NCBI GenBank assembly: GCA_964247055.1
Contig: OZ176055.1
Location: 434,001 to 498,000, forward strand
Length of the DNA: 64,000 nucleotides
DNA from: Paragordius varius
Taxonomy: Eukaryota > Nematomorpha
Direction: 5' to 3'
Part shown: piece by piece, positions 51,729 to 61,880 of the stretch
Layout of the letters: each line of letters opens with the position of its first letter
How positions within the stretch are numbered: the first letter of the stretch is position 1
Made by a program: the position numbers and the translations under genes
Notes under the pieces: model-generated
Seen by the model: the letters and a program-made list of their open reading frames with translations, nothing else
The model's database searches: none
Told to the model about the DNA's origin: nothing

Positions 51729-51790
<62 letters not shown>

Positions 51791-54700
51791 CCATTTACAG
51801 TTCAAATTCACCTTTAAAAATTTAAATTCACCCTTGAAAAATTCAAATTCACCCTTGAACAACAATTCAAATTCACCCTTAAACAATCAGTTACAATACA
51901 TCTTTAAAAATTTAAATACACCCTTAAACAATTCAAATTCATTTGAACAATTTCAGTTTACCCTTAAACATTTCAAATTAATCTTTGAAAAATTTAAAAT
52001 CACCCTTTTGAACGATTCAAATTAACCCTTGAACAATTCAAATAAATCCTTTAACAATTCAAATCACCTTTGAACGACAATTCAAATTCACTCTTGAACA
52101 ATATTCTATTTCACCCTTGAACAATTCATATTCACCCTTGAACAATTCAAATTCACTCTTAAACAATCAGTTCAAATTAACTCTTGAACAATTCGAATTC
52201 ACCCTTAAACAATTCAAATTCATCCTTAAACAATTCATATTCACCTTTTAACAATTCAAATTCACTCTTGAACAATCAGTTCAAAATCACTCTTGAACAA
52301 TTCAAATTGAATTCACCCTTGAACGAAAATGTAAATTGCTTGAACAATTCAAATGCACACTAAAAATAAATTATGTGTTTTCGAAATAATGTTGCAATTC
52401 ATGGCGCATAGTTTATTGTTTTTTCAGTATTATTTTAACTTAAAACAAAATTTTATTTTTGAAAAATATATAAAAATATACGATGTATTTTTTATCTTAA
52501 AAAACACATAATTTATTTAAGGGAAAATTTATATATCGTTCAAGGATGAATTTGAATTGTTCAAGGTTTAATTTGAATTGAAGGTGAATTCGAATTGTTT
52601 AAGGATGAATTTGAATTATATATGGTACAGATATCTGTAGGAATTTACAGCATGCATATCAATGGTTGCTTATTTCACACTATAGCTGGGCAATTTGCAA
52701 CACAACAGTAGTGTATCGAAAAAAGAAAGGAAAAAATTGTTTTTCTTAACATTTTGTTATTTTTTTCTATACACTACTGTAGTGTTGCAAATTACCCTAC
52801 TATAGTGTGCATGAAATAAGCAATCATTAAAACATGCATACTGTAATACCTAACTTAAAAAAATAATATATTATTATAGATGCTTAATAATGAATGTATA
52901 ATGTATAAAACGAAATAATTTGGGAATATAAAATCAAAAAACATTAACTCTCCCCTCGCTTATGATATAATAAATGTTAATTAAATAATTTAATATTATC
53001 CTTGATTCTTTTTTCTATTCAAAGAATTTTTTTACATAGATATAGAAATTGTTTGCAATAAGCCAACCCGCATATAATTAAATAAAAATAAAATTTAAAT
53101 TACAAAACTGATATTTATTATTCAATAATGCATTTAATGATTGATTTTCAGAGGGACTATGAACTGTTTAAGGGTATATTTAAAAATTTAAAAGGTCAAT
53201 CAATTTTTTCATATAAAATAGTTATAATTATACTAACCCGCTTCTAATTAGTTAAAAATTTAAATTACAAAACATAAATTTTATTATTTAATAATAATGT
53301 ATAATATAATATAGATTTTCAGGGTGAATATGAAATGTTTAAAAGTATATATATTTAAGGTTTTTCAAAGGTTAATCAATTTTTTTACATAAATATAGAA
53401 AAAGTTCAAAATAAGCCAACCCGCTTATAAATAGTTAAAAATTTCAATTACAAAACAGATATATTCAATAAATTGATTTTTCAGGTGAATATAAAATGTT
53501 TAAGGGTATATATTTAAGCTTTTTTCAAAGGTTAATCAATAAATTATAGGTATATATAAAATTTAAATTATTTTACCTAGATGAGTTTAATGAAGTATCC
53601 CTGGCATAATCAACTGTTATATCATAGGGTTCGCACAGAATACGTTTAACAATTTTAATGCCATGTTCAACGAAGGCTAAGAAATTTGCATCATTCAAAA
53701 CGCGAGTTTTTTCAACACTATCCATTTCTTCAACTATATATATATATATATAATTTAATAACCCTAGAACAATTCAAATTTACCCTCGAACAATTTAAAT
53801 TCACCCTCGAACAATTTAAATTCACCATTGAAAGACAATTCAAATTCACCCTTAAACAATTCAAATTCACCTTCGAACAATTTAAATTAATAACCCTAGA
53901 ACAATTAAGATTTACCCTCGAACAATTCAAATTCATCCTTAAAGAATTTATATTCCTCCTTGATCAATTCAAATTCACTCTTGAACAATTCAAATTACCC
54001 CTTGAACAATTCAAATTACCCCTTGAACAATTCAAATTCACATTCGAACAATTTAAATTAATAACCCTAAATTCAAATTCACCCTTAAACAATTCAAATT
54101 AACCCTTGAACAATTCAAATTCACTCTTAAAAAATTCAAATTCACCCTAAAACAATCTAAATTCAACCTTGAACAATTCAAATTCACCATTGAAGGATAA
54201 TTTAAATTAACCCTTAAACAATTCAAATTCTCCCTTAAACAATTAAAATTCCCCCTTGAACGACAATTTAAATTCAACCTTAAACAATTTTAATTCACCC
54301 TTGAACAAATCAAATTCACCCTTAAACAATCTAAATTAACCCTTGAACAATTCAAATTCACCTTTCAACAAAAATTAAATTCACCCTTGAACGATTCAAA
54401 TTCCCCCTGAACGACAATTCAAATTCACCCTTGAACAATTCAAATTCACCCTTAAACAATTCCAATTCACCCTTAACAATTTGAATTCACCCTTAAACGA
54501 CAATTCAAATTCACCCTTAAACAATTCAAATTCATCATTAAACAATTCAAATTAATTCACCCTAAAATAAATTATGTGCTTTTAAGATTAAAAATTACCT
54601 TTATTTTATAATAAAAAAAAATGAAATTTTGTTTAAAATTAAAATAGTACTCAAAAAATATTAAACTAAGCCATAACGATATATTTCAAATTCATGATGA

Positions 54701-56642
54701 TGAATAATATTAGACCGACACCTAATTTATTTTTAGGGTGAATTTGCTTGTAAATGGTATATTATCATAAAAAAATGGTTAAAAAATCGGTTTAATTTAT
54801 ATATCATGAGAGATCTTTTAAACAGCGGTCAACTCAAATAAATGATTCGGCAATTCAAGAACAACTTTTCTAATATAAATATTAAAGAAAAATTAAATTA
54901 ACTTAAAAACGCCAAGGTTATTTGTCTATATCTAAAATAAAAACATCTTTTCGTATTAAACTTGTGTGAGAAAATTCAAATTTTAAAAAGTTCAAAACTA
55001 TGTAAACTACTTCAACGTACAATGTTGCAAAGGAAATGTGTATAACAGCTGATTAGTGTCATGATCAGCAGGGGAGTGTTTTGGGATGATGGCGGGAGAT
55101 TCCGAAGAACGAGGAATTATGCGCCCACTCGCTCCATTGTGAAGCATATGATTATGAGTATGCGTAGGATCTGAGGCTGAGGCTAGGAAATCAAAAGCAT
55201 TGAGCCCGGGTAAGCATTCATCGAAATCGGGTTCCTCGTGATTCGCATATGTTAGCACTAAAGGCAAGATGGTGCATTTATAACTCATAAAATTCTTTAA
55301 TAAAAAAAAAACTTTGGAAAAAGAATTAACACCAATAAACTAATAATTAATTTGAAAAAGACAACCATACTTTGTAAAACATAATTCATTGTTTTGGCAT
55401 TGCAAAAAAGGGGATATAGAGATGTCAATTTGTATCACTCATATAATTATATATTTTAAAATAAATTTATAAAGAAATTATCAAAATTTTATACAAAGAT
55501 TGGTCTTTAAAAAATATTTGTCTCTTAATTTTCACATTTTGTCCGTATATTTAAATTTTAATTCAACAAAAATATAAAAAGACATAATAAAAAATTAAAA
55601 ATACGTTATTAATAAAATTATAATATGATATAATGGAAAAAACGGCAATCAAAACAATCTTTTACTTGATATATTTAAATCATATATATACCTCAATATG
55701 TTTTGCAAATTTTTTTTCATTTAGGATTGGAAAAAAAACAATCAAGAAAATTTTACCATAATAATCTTGCACGGGTTTGGTGGATTCTTCGTCTAATTTT
55801 ATATTGGGGAAAAAGAAATTCATATATAAATATATTTTAAACAACATGTAAGTTAAAGCTAAACTGTTTAATAATTCCCATATATTTTAAAAAGTTGTAA
55901 AAGATAATTAAACTAAAAGCAATTGGATATGTTAGTTTTATTATTTAAAGTTTTAATTTGGGCTAAATATATTGAAATTTATAAAAAATTCTATTCGTTA
56001 ATAATTGTTGTTCTATATAAAAAATTTACGGTATTTTAAATATAAAATTTAAAAAAAATATTTTGGTAATCGCTAAGAGCCATGTTAGAGGTCAAACAGA
56101 TTAAAAACTATATTGAAATTTTGATTTTTTTAAAAAAAACTATATGAAAGTGAATACAATTTATATTTAAAACCTATTATACCTTTTTCAGCCTCAATGT
56201 CAATTTGAACTTCCTTGTTATACACAACCTTTTCCACAGGGAGTATGTTTGTTTGAGAAATGTTTGATAAGGTTAATCGATTTAGAATGACAGATCTAAA
56301 AACATATTATTAATAATAAACCGATTCTCAACTCTTTGGTCAATATTATCTTTTTCTGACAAATGCTCATCACCCTTGTCTAACAACCCATTTTCAATTT
56401 GATAATATTCTAGAATTTAAACAAATATTTGTTACTTGGTGCAGTTATACCCAATTCTTTTAACAGTTCATCGGGTTCAACATCGTTTGAATGCATAATG
56501 ATAACCTAAGTAATTATTTTTACATTTATCCTACATTTTCTTGGAAGCGTTTTTCATCTTCTCTCCTCTTTTTTTCCTCACGTATCTTAGCTAATTTAGC
56601 TTTTTTGATTTCAAGCTCTTCTTTGCGACTCGCCGATGACAT
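41030..56642 (-). CDS. DYNC1I: Cytoplasmic dynein intermediate chain
   Basis: Sixteen exons, each flanked by AG/GT and joining in phase (2421 nt, about 806 residues): 56535..56642, 56423..56505 (5' splice uncertain), 56183..56295, 55757..55792, 55021..55257, 53577..53733, 51629..51716, 50554..50832, 49529..49678, 47035..47173, 45033..45245, 44192..44354, 43345..43486, 42387..42594, 41894..42063, 41030..41164. The N-terminal basic coiled coil ([17 protein letters not shown]) binds dynactin p150 and Nde1 in this family. Exon 3 keeps a counterpart ([11 protein letters not shown]) of the light-chain-binding TYTKQTQT segment. From exon 7 a WD40 propeller follows: [77 protein letters not shown]. 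The protein links cargo and dynactin to the dynein motor. It is longer than the usual 610-690 residues because of Asn/Gln/Ser/Thr-rich inserts in exons 8, 11, 12 and 14. Confidence 0.88.
42121..42170. repeat. (TA)n microsatellite in dynein intron 14
   Basis: About 50 bp of alternating TA, starting some 55 bp upstream of the exon 15 acceptor. No element end is recognised beside it. Confidence 0.8.
42644..43126. mobile_element. Foldback family FB2 in dynein intron 13
   Basis: Left end worn (ATACTCCATGAGGCCCCTTC) followed by CTTCAAGAGTGACC units. The core contains ATTATGTATGTATGTATG; the right end has inverted units and closes CTTGAAGTGCAAACGGTATA, running into (TA)n. The left end stands about 50 bp upstream of the 3' splice site of exon 14 (42594). 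Confidence 0.6.
43805..44074. mobile_element. Short hAT-like MITE in dynein intron 12
   Basis: Left end CAGGAGTGTACCATGCAAAT with GGCTTCGCAGGGCG inside; right end CATGTCAGACACCCCTG. Same type as the copies at 19.0 and 39.6 kb. No clean target duplication. Confidence 0.5.
44380..44615. mobile_element. MITE family 2 in dynein intron 11
   Basis: Left end ACAGTATGCCTATAAATGGT, right end GTTGCATACTGT. Inside are the inverted motifs CAGTAGAGTGTATATGG and CCATACACTACTGTG around an AT-rich centre. Its left end is 25 bp upstream of the 3' splice site of exon 12 (44354). Other copies are at 46.4, 49.8 and 52.6 kb. Confidence 0.6.
45262..45610. mobile_element. Foldback family FB1 in dynein intron 10
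   Basis: Left end TACGATTTAGAGTTCAAATC (a worn form of TACCATTTACAGTTCAAATT), then a few 21-bp period units. The core has TATTTTCGAACTAATATAAC; the right array (AAGGGTGAATTTGAATTGTT) ends TTGTAAATGGTAT. The element starts only 16 bp upstream of the exon 11 acceptor (AG at 45246-45247), so the TA-rich splice acceptor lies at the insertion site itself. Confidence 0.65.
45671..45962. mobile_element. MITE family 1 in dynein intron 10
   Basis: ACAGTAAAAATTGAAATTAT at the left and the exact inverted form ending TTTTTACTGT at the right. One of the better preserved copies. Confidence 0.7.
46372..46545. mobile_element. MITE family 2, right end lost
   Basis: ACAGTATGCATTTTAATGGT at the left, then the paired motifs CAGTAGTGTATGGAAAAA and TTTCCATACACTACTG. 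The right terminus is not found. Confidence 0.5.
47185..48800. repeat. Satellite array derived from MITE family 1 terminus
   Basis: About 16 imperfect direct copies of a unit of roughly 100 bp. Each unit holds TACGGACAAAACGTAAAAAT, then AAAGGAATACATCCATACTA, ACTATATATCTCGATATTTT and often ACAGTAAAAATTT. The first block and the ACAGTAAAAATT motif match the MITE family 1 terminal repeat. The array fills most of dynein intron 9. Confidence 0.65.
48950..49460. repeat. Short tandem repeat, unit about 55-60 bp
   Basis: The last third shows several consecutive units with ATAACCACAAAAAATACTGTT and CTATTTCAACTTTTTAGGC, and the first part more diverged ones. It lies next to the satellite array in dynein intron 9. 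Confidence 0.45.
49690..50150. mobile_element. MITE family 1 interrupted by a MITE family 2 copy
   Basis: A worn family 1 left end (TTGCAATTTATACATACGGA) runs to about 49800. There a family 2 element begins (ATATGCATTTTAATAGTTGC) and ends near 49988 (ATTAAAATGCATATTGT). Family 1 sequence then resumes to about 50150. Family 2 therefore inserted into family 1. It lies in dynein intron 8. Confidence 0.5.
51007..51319. mobile_element. MITE family 1 in dynein intron 7
   Basis: TTAATTGAAATTATACGGAC at the left and TAATTTCAATTTTTACTGT at the right, with a small (TA)n expansion in the middle. Confidence 0.6.
51732..51785. repeat. (TA)n microsatellite between exon 7 acceptor and FB1
   Basis: More than 50 bp of TA repeat between the 3' splice site of dynein exon 7 (AG at 51717-51718) and the left end of the FB1 element at 51786. 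Confidence 0.85.
51786..52627. mobile_element. Foldback family FB1, long left array, dynein intron 6
   Basis: Left end ATACCATTTACAGTTCAAAT opens an array of roughly 27 units of 21-bp period (to about 52360). The FB1 core (AATTATGTGTTTTCGAAATA) follows, then a short inverted array ending GAATTATATATGGTA. The two arms differ greatly in unit number, as expected if units expand by slippage or unequal exchange. Confidence 0.7.
52647..52845. mobile_element. MITE family 2, complete copy
   Basis: ACAGCATGCATATCAATGGT at the left and AAAACATGCATACTGT at the right, with the internal pair CAACAGTAGTGTATCG and ATACACTACTGTAGTG. It lies just beyond the FB1 element in the same intron. Confidence 0.65.
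53750..54761. mobile_element. Foldback family FB1, very long left array, dynein intron 5
   Basis: An array of about 38 units of 21-bp period runs from about 53757 to 54560, mixing TTGAACAATTCAAATT units with variants such as CCCTTGAACGACAATTC. A core in the opposite orientation to the other copies follows, then a single inverted unit and the end TTGTAAATGGTAT. The left end is about 20 bp from the exon 6 acceptor (53734-53735), which itself lies in (TA)n. Confidence 0.65.
55345..55566. mobile_element. MITE family 1, worn copy, dynein intron 4
   Basis: Only inner blocks (GAAAAAGACAACCATACTTT at the left; TTTTCACATTTTGTCCGTAT at the right) remain clear. Confidence 0.45.
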
Positions 56643-56869
56643 GTGTTAAACCAACTCTCAAACAGCTCGTTCAGATGACAATATATGGAAATAAAATAAC
56701 ATTTTATTTTTACAATCCTTTATCTTTAGGCTAGTTTTCTAACCTAAGACATGTTTAAATTCGAATTCAATATCATTTATCATAGCTGTTTTTTTAAAAT
56801 TCATTATGTAGGTAAATCCGATAAAATATTTTCATTATAATTGGAAATTAAATAATAATAATTACATTA

Positions 56870-58560
56870 TATGTATTATCGAGCGGTCATATCCGTAACT
56901 ATTTCCTTATAGAACCCTCTCTATGGCGTCTTCGCTTTTTAAGCTTAGTTTTGCCATGTCTCTCTTAACTGTATCTATCCATCGCGTTTTAGGGCGTCTC
57001 ATTCCCCTTCACAATTAATCATCAATCTTTTTACCTAACCATCTTAAACGATTTACCATCATCTTTTGCGTTACCGGTTTGATTTCGGTACTTCCTCTTA
57101 TGTAGACATTCCTCACCTTGTCATTCCTCGTTACACCGCACATCAATCTAAGCAATCTCATTTCAGTAACCTCAAAGTGCCTCTCTTCTGATTTCTTTAT
57201 TGCCCCTGTCTGTGAGTTGTACATCATTGTTGGTTATATAACAGCACTGTAAGTCTTACCCTTTACTTTTAGGTCAATATTTTTATCGGACAAAACATTT
57301 GAGATTTTTTTATAATTTGCGCAACTATTTAGAATTTTTATTTATATCATGCGTTAAAAAACCACTGCTGCTAAAACCTAAATATATCCTCCTGACCTTT
57401 TAATACCCACCCTTCTTCGAATTCCATTTCTCGTTTTCCCACCGAAATTTATAAGTTCTGTTTTCTTATTAACTTTTATACCGCATCGTCGTAACTTATC
57501 AATCCATTTACCCACCCATATTAATTTATGCAAATCATCTGACAGCACTATTAGGTCGTCTGCATTAAAAAATACCAGCCACCACATGAATATAAATAGT
57601 AATGGACTGATTGCTGACCCTTGATAGACGCCTTGGTTTATTTCAATAAATTCTGACACTCCCTGATGTGTTTTAATTTTGTATGATGTGAATCGTACAT
57701 GCTATTAGAATCTTTATGTAACTTTCAGGAACGTTTTATCGTCTTAAACTCCACCAAATTATACTCCGTGGTATTCTGTCAAACGCCTTTTCAATATCGA
57801 TTAAAATACCATGCATCTCCTTTTTCATTTCTATATGCTTCTCGATTAGCCTTCTTACTGCGTGAATCGGATCAATGGTGGACTTTTCTGGAATAAAACC
57901 AAATTAATTACCCTCTTTAGTAACCATTTTTCTCATTCGTTTCTCTAGAACTTTCTCAAATAACTTCATTGAATGCGACATCAATCTTATCCCTCTATAA
58001 TTATTACAGTCATTATTATCTCCTTTACCCTTGAAAATGGGAACAGTGAAACTCTCTTTACATTCTGGTGGTATCCTACCTGTAGTAACTATATTATTAA
58101 AAAATATCCGTCAAAAATAATACCTTTTACTGACATTATTTCCAACAGTTTATGTTAAAATCGTCTGGACCTACAACCTTATTTAAAGACATCTCTTTTA
58201 AACCAGCCTGGACTTCTTCTTTTGTTATACTTTCAATAAGCGCAGATATATAATCTGGTGTTTCGGGTAAATTTGTTTGACTGGCGCCCAATTTAAGGTC
58301 CTGGAAATATTCTTTTCATCTCTTCAATATTTTCGCTTCCTCAACGAGCAATTTGCCGTTTTTATCTTTTATAGCAATCGTGTTAGGGGGCAAATCCAGC
58401 TTTTTTGTGTCTTTGTCGAGCAATTTTAAAAAGTTTATTTAGACCTGCTTACCGTTTAACTCCTCATATGATGCTGTCTTTCCTTTTTTGACCAATCTCA
58501 CAAGCCTTTTAAGTTTCTTATTAATCTTTTAATATTTTTCCTTGTCTTCTGCATGGTGGG
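56870..58560 (-). mobile_element. Second LINE fragment (RT and C-terminus), heavily decayed
   Basis: Minus-strand pieces in several frames follow the order of a non-LTR reverse transcriptase. They are LVKKGKTASYEELN near 58.45 kb, FTVPIFKGKGDNNDCNNYRG near 58.0 kb, IDIEAFDRIP-like sequence near 57.8 kb, YQGSAISPLLF and an ADD box in 57378..57659, and LRLMCGVTRNDKVRNVYIRG in 57015..57227. A tail with RRPKTRWIDTVKRDM lies near 56.95 kb. Many stops and shifts make it inactive. It differs from the LINE at 20-22.8 kb. Its 3' end lies roughly 200 bp upstream of the dynein start codon, in the same orientation. Clade uncertain. Confidence 0.65.
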
Positions 58561-58949
58561 TATATCTCAACATTTTAAAAGCTTTACTTTTTTCTCGTGA
58601 CTCTAGAATTATTTTTAGTCATTCAGCCATGCCGCTCTATAAACCTAATTTCTGCCACCTTTCATTTCACACACACCTTAACTCCCGCCTCTCTTTGGAA
58701 ATTAAACATCATTGCAAATATTTTCCGCCAGTAATTTGGATATGATTAAATTAACATTAACCCCCCAGCCATCTTTGGAAAAAGGGACAATAAAATGATC
58801 CACATATGTGGATTATTTCGAAACATTATTAAATAGCTATGATCTCATAGGAATTTTAAAACGGTGCATTCATACTAATATATTGTTTACTTAGGAGGAA
58901 AAATAGATTTAAAAAATTATTTTTGTGAACTTTGTTTTAAAATAAATAA

Positions 58950-59300
58950 CATTTTACGGGAGGAGCGGTAAAAAGAAGGCGTAAATAAAAATGCGAGCCG
59001 ACTATGTTCGGCGCAATCGAAAATAGTAACAAAAATTATATTTGAAATTGAATGTTCCAACACGTTCTCCGGAAAATTGTCTCAAAGACACGATTTTTGT
59101 GGACTTGTGTTTTCAAAATACCCCGTTTTCACACGGGGTGGGCCCGAACTGGGGGCCTATTTCAAAATAAGGGCGACGCTATTGTCGGGTCATTCATTAA
59201 TAATTATATTTTTTCGATATTTGGATTTCAATGGGTCTACCGGTTTTCCGGAAACATATTACAAAGCCATTACTTTCCATTTTTATAAATATATAGATTT
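58950..59300. repeat. Dispersed repeat shared with 8044-8400
   Basis: Shares long blocks with the inside of the hAT-like element at 6945-8584: ATTTTACGGGAGGAGCGGTA, TCCGGAAAATTGTCTCAAAG, CACGGGGTGGGCCCGAACTG and TACCGGTTTTCCGGAAACA. It is in the same orientation. Two short frames across it are not conserved between the copies, so it is probably non-coding. Confidence 0.5.
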
Positions 59301-59779
59301 TCTGATAGGAATATGCATCAGGATTCTCATAATGTTATTTTTATTGGGCCTTATGCACTGCGCCTCAAATGGGTGTAAAAATAACCTTATAATATATATT
59401 CTGATAGGAAAATTTAAAATTACCATGGTGGCATTCGCGATTAATTTAAAAAGTAATTTCGACTTTTGTAAGTGCTTTAAAAAATGGCAAAATTTTCAGC
59501 ATTTTTTTTAAATAAAATTTTTTTGGTGTAGGCTAGCGACTTCATCCAAAATTCACTAAAATATATGAAAAACTACATATAAAAAGCGAAACATATTCAA
59601 AAAATTAATTTTTAGATGTGGGCTCCATAAATCCAAAATGTATTTGCTCTTTAAAATTAGAAAATCCGTTTAAAATAAAGGCAAAAATGTCGGGATTGCG
59701 TGATAAAAAAATTATGTTATACATCAAATCAATGAAAATATTTTATAAATGCATATATTTTATAAATTTAATTTTTTAT

Positions 59780-60365
59780 ACAATTTTATTAACACTTCGA
59801 TTCGAATCGGGATATCTAAATAGCCCAGACTAATAAATTAATATTACTAAAACAAAAAACAGTTCTAATTTAAGTTTGTGCTACTGTCCCTATAAATATT
59901 ATATAAAAACACAATTTATAAATAATATTTCGTTAAAAAAAATTTCTATGTTAAACTACTAGGACACCATTTTTATTTCAAAAAATTTTGCAAACTATCG
60001 TGTTTTTTTTATTCTAACGTTAAAATTTAAGGCTAATTTTTTATTTAAATTACTTCTAACATTAATAGAAATAGAAAAAGTAATTTATTTTATATAATTA
60101 TTAATTTATCCAAAGCACACACGTTACATTGACCAAATTTAAACCTTTGAGTTTTACATTAAAAAAAAATATTAAGTATTTTTGAATATATTTTTTTATA
60201 TATTTTGGTTTATCAAGGTAATAGTTGCAAAATTTTGCCATGGTTTCGATTCCTTCTATATTTTTTAAGTATTAAATTAACAGGCCTCGGGTATCCAACT
60301 ACCCCAATTTTAATCGCAGGACTAAAATGAATGTTTTGCATCCAAGTGTTAAGCGTATTTCATAC
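59780..60365. repeat. Inverted-repeat element, copy 1 of a direct pair
   Basis: The left part TTCGATTCGAATCGGGATAT pairs inversely with GGGTATCCAACTACCCCAAT at the right. The whole of about 550 bp recurs at 61.29-61.88 kb in direct orientation with many differences. Non-coding. Confidence 0.5.
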
Positions 60366-61289
60366 CATTTTAGGCATGATGAAAACGCTATAACAACGCT
60401 CAAAACACTTTCCATATAATCTAAATGGTAAAATTTTTATTGAGTTAAAAAACATTTTAGAATTGTTATTAAAATTTTGTCTTCTTTGGGGTTTATTGCA
60501 AATTAAGTTCTTCATAATGAATTAATGAACGGGACGGGACGTATATTTATATGTTATACAAACAGCAGATTTTCTTTATAACAAAATGGATGCTTGCTTT
60601 AGGATAAGGTTAAACCGTAAAATATTATATTTATATCTAATATCCTACATATGAAGGTTTTTCTAACCAACCCATGTCAGCCTAATTAATAAAATAAAAA
60701 TCTTTAACACACGTTAATATATTAAAATTTGTAGAATATAGACTCTTTTTATTACAAATATCAAATAATCAGAAAATGTTTCGTAAGACTAAAAATAACA
60801 CGCGCAGATTATATCAAAGAAATATTTCCACCGCCTAACTTTTGAAACTATAAAATTTTTAAGCATAGCTAATACTAAGTAGATATACATATTAGGAAAA
60901 AGGGAAACTAGTGGATAATTTATTAAATGATAAAATTTTATTTATATTTGTTATTGATAAATGACGTAAAAATGCCCTTTAGTTATTTAGTTCAAATTAT
61001 AAACGAATAACAATTTATATATAAAATACCATAAAAATGATCAATATATTTTAAAAATAGCCGGTTTTCTGCTAATGTTAAGATTTAATAGCTTAGTTAA
61101 TGCTAAAAAACATATATCACTTTATCTTTGTAAAATATATTGTTTTAAAAGATGTGTTTTTTTTCATTTTAATTATACTAAATAAATTATTATTACGCGA
61201 ACACAAGTCATTTTTATCAATGATGTATAATCAAATAAAATATCAGAAAATCATAAACTATCTCGTATTTCAGTATTTTTTTGAATATC

Positions 61290-61880
61290 CATTTTATTTA
61301 ATACTTTAATTCAAATTGGGGTATAATAGCCCAGACTAAATTTAAATTAATATTTCTAAAATACTACTGAAGGAAACAGTCCCAATTTAAAGTTATGCTT
61401 TATGTTAAAATAAAAATTATATAAAAAAGCCAAAATAATTAAATAAAACGTTTTGAAAAAAAAAATCCCATGTCAAACTACTTGGACGGCATTTTTATTT
61501 TACAAAAATTTTGCAAAATATTGTGGTTATTTGATTCTAAAGTTAAAATTAAAGCTAATTTTATATTTAAAAAATTACATCTAACATTGAATAGAAAAAA
61601 AGGTTTGTTTTGTATTATTATTCAATTTAGCCAATGCCATATGTTACATTGACCAACCATTTACCTTTGGGTTTTACATTAAAAAAATATCAAGTATATT
61701 TGAAGACATTTTTTTATACATTTCGGTTTATCAATGTTATCTAGGTGCAAAATTTGCCATGGTTTCGATTCCCTCTCTATGTTTTAAAGTATTTAATTTT
61801 AAACTGGCCTGGGGTATCCAACTACCCCAATTTGAATCGAAGGACTGAAATGAATGTCTGTATCCAAGTGTTTAAAATAT
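61290..61880. repeat. Inverted-repeat element, copy 2 of a direct pair
   Basis: Same order of blocks as the copy at 59.78 kb: AATTCAAATTGGGGTATAAT, TTACATTGACCAA, GCCATGGTTTCGATTCC and GGGTATCCAACTACCCCAAT. Similarity continues about 30 bp beyond the right terminal repeat, so either the true end lies further out or the pair arose by segmental duplication. Confidence 0.5.

Noticed and set aside
53686-54277. Open frames of 74-138 residues with 7-residue repeats (FTLEQFK on one strand, VNLNCSR on the other)
   Set aside because: They are read-outs of the 21-bp-period array, which stays open because 21 is divisible by 3. Frames occur on both strands at once, with no start context or splice logic.
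51786-54560. CRISPR-like array
   Set aside because: Units are contiguous and imperfect with no unique spacers, in a eukaryotic intron. This is a foldback element arm.
55258-55294. Longer version of dynein exon 5 starting at an acceptor at 55294
   Set aside because: It would join exon 4 in the wrong phase. The acceptor at 55257 keeps the frame through to exon 6.
59052-59511. Two overlapping plus-strand frames (78 and 144 residues)
   Set aside because: They cover the repeat shared with 8044-8400, where the equivalent frames are not kept, so they are probably chance.
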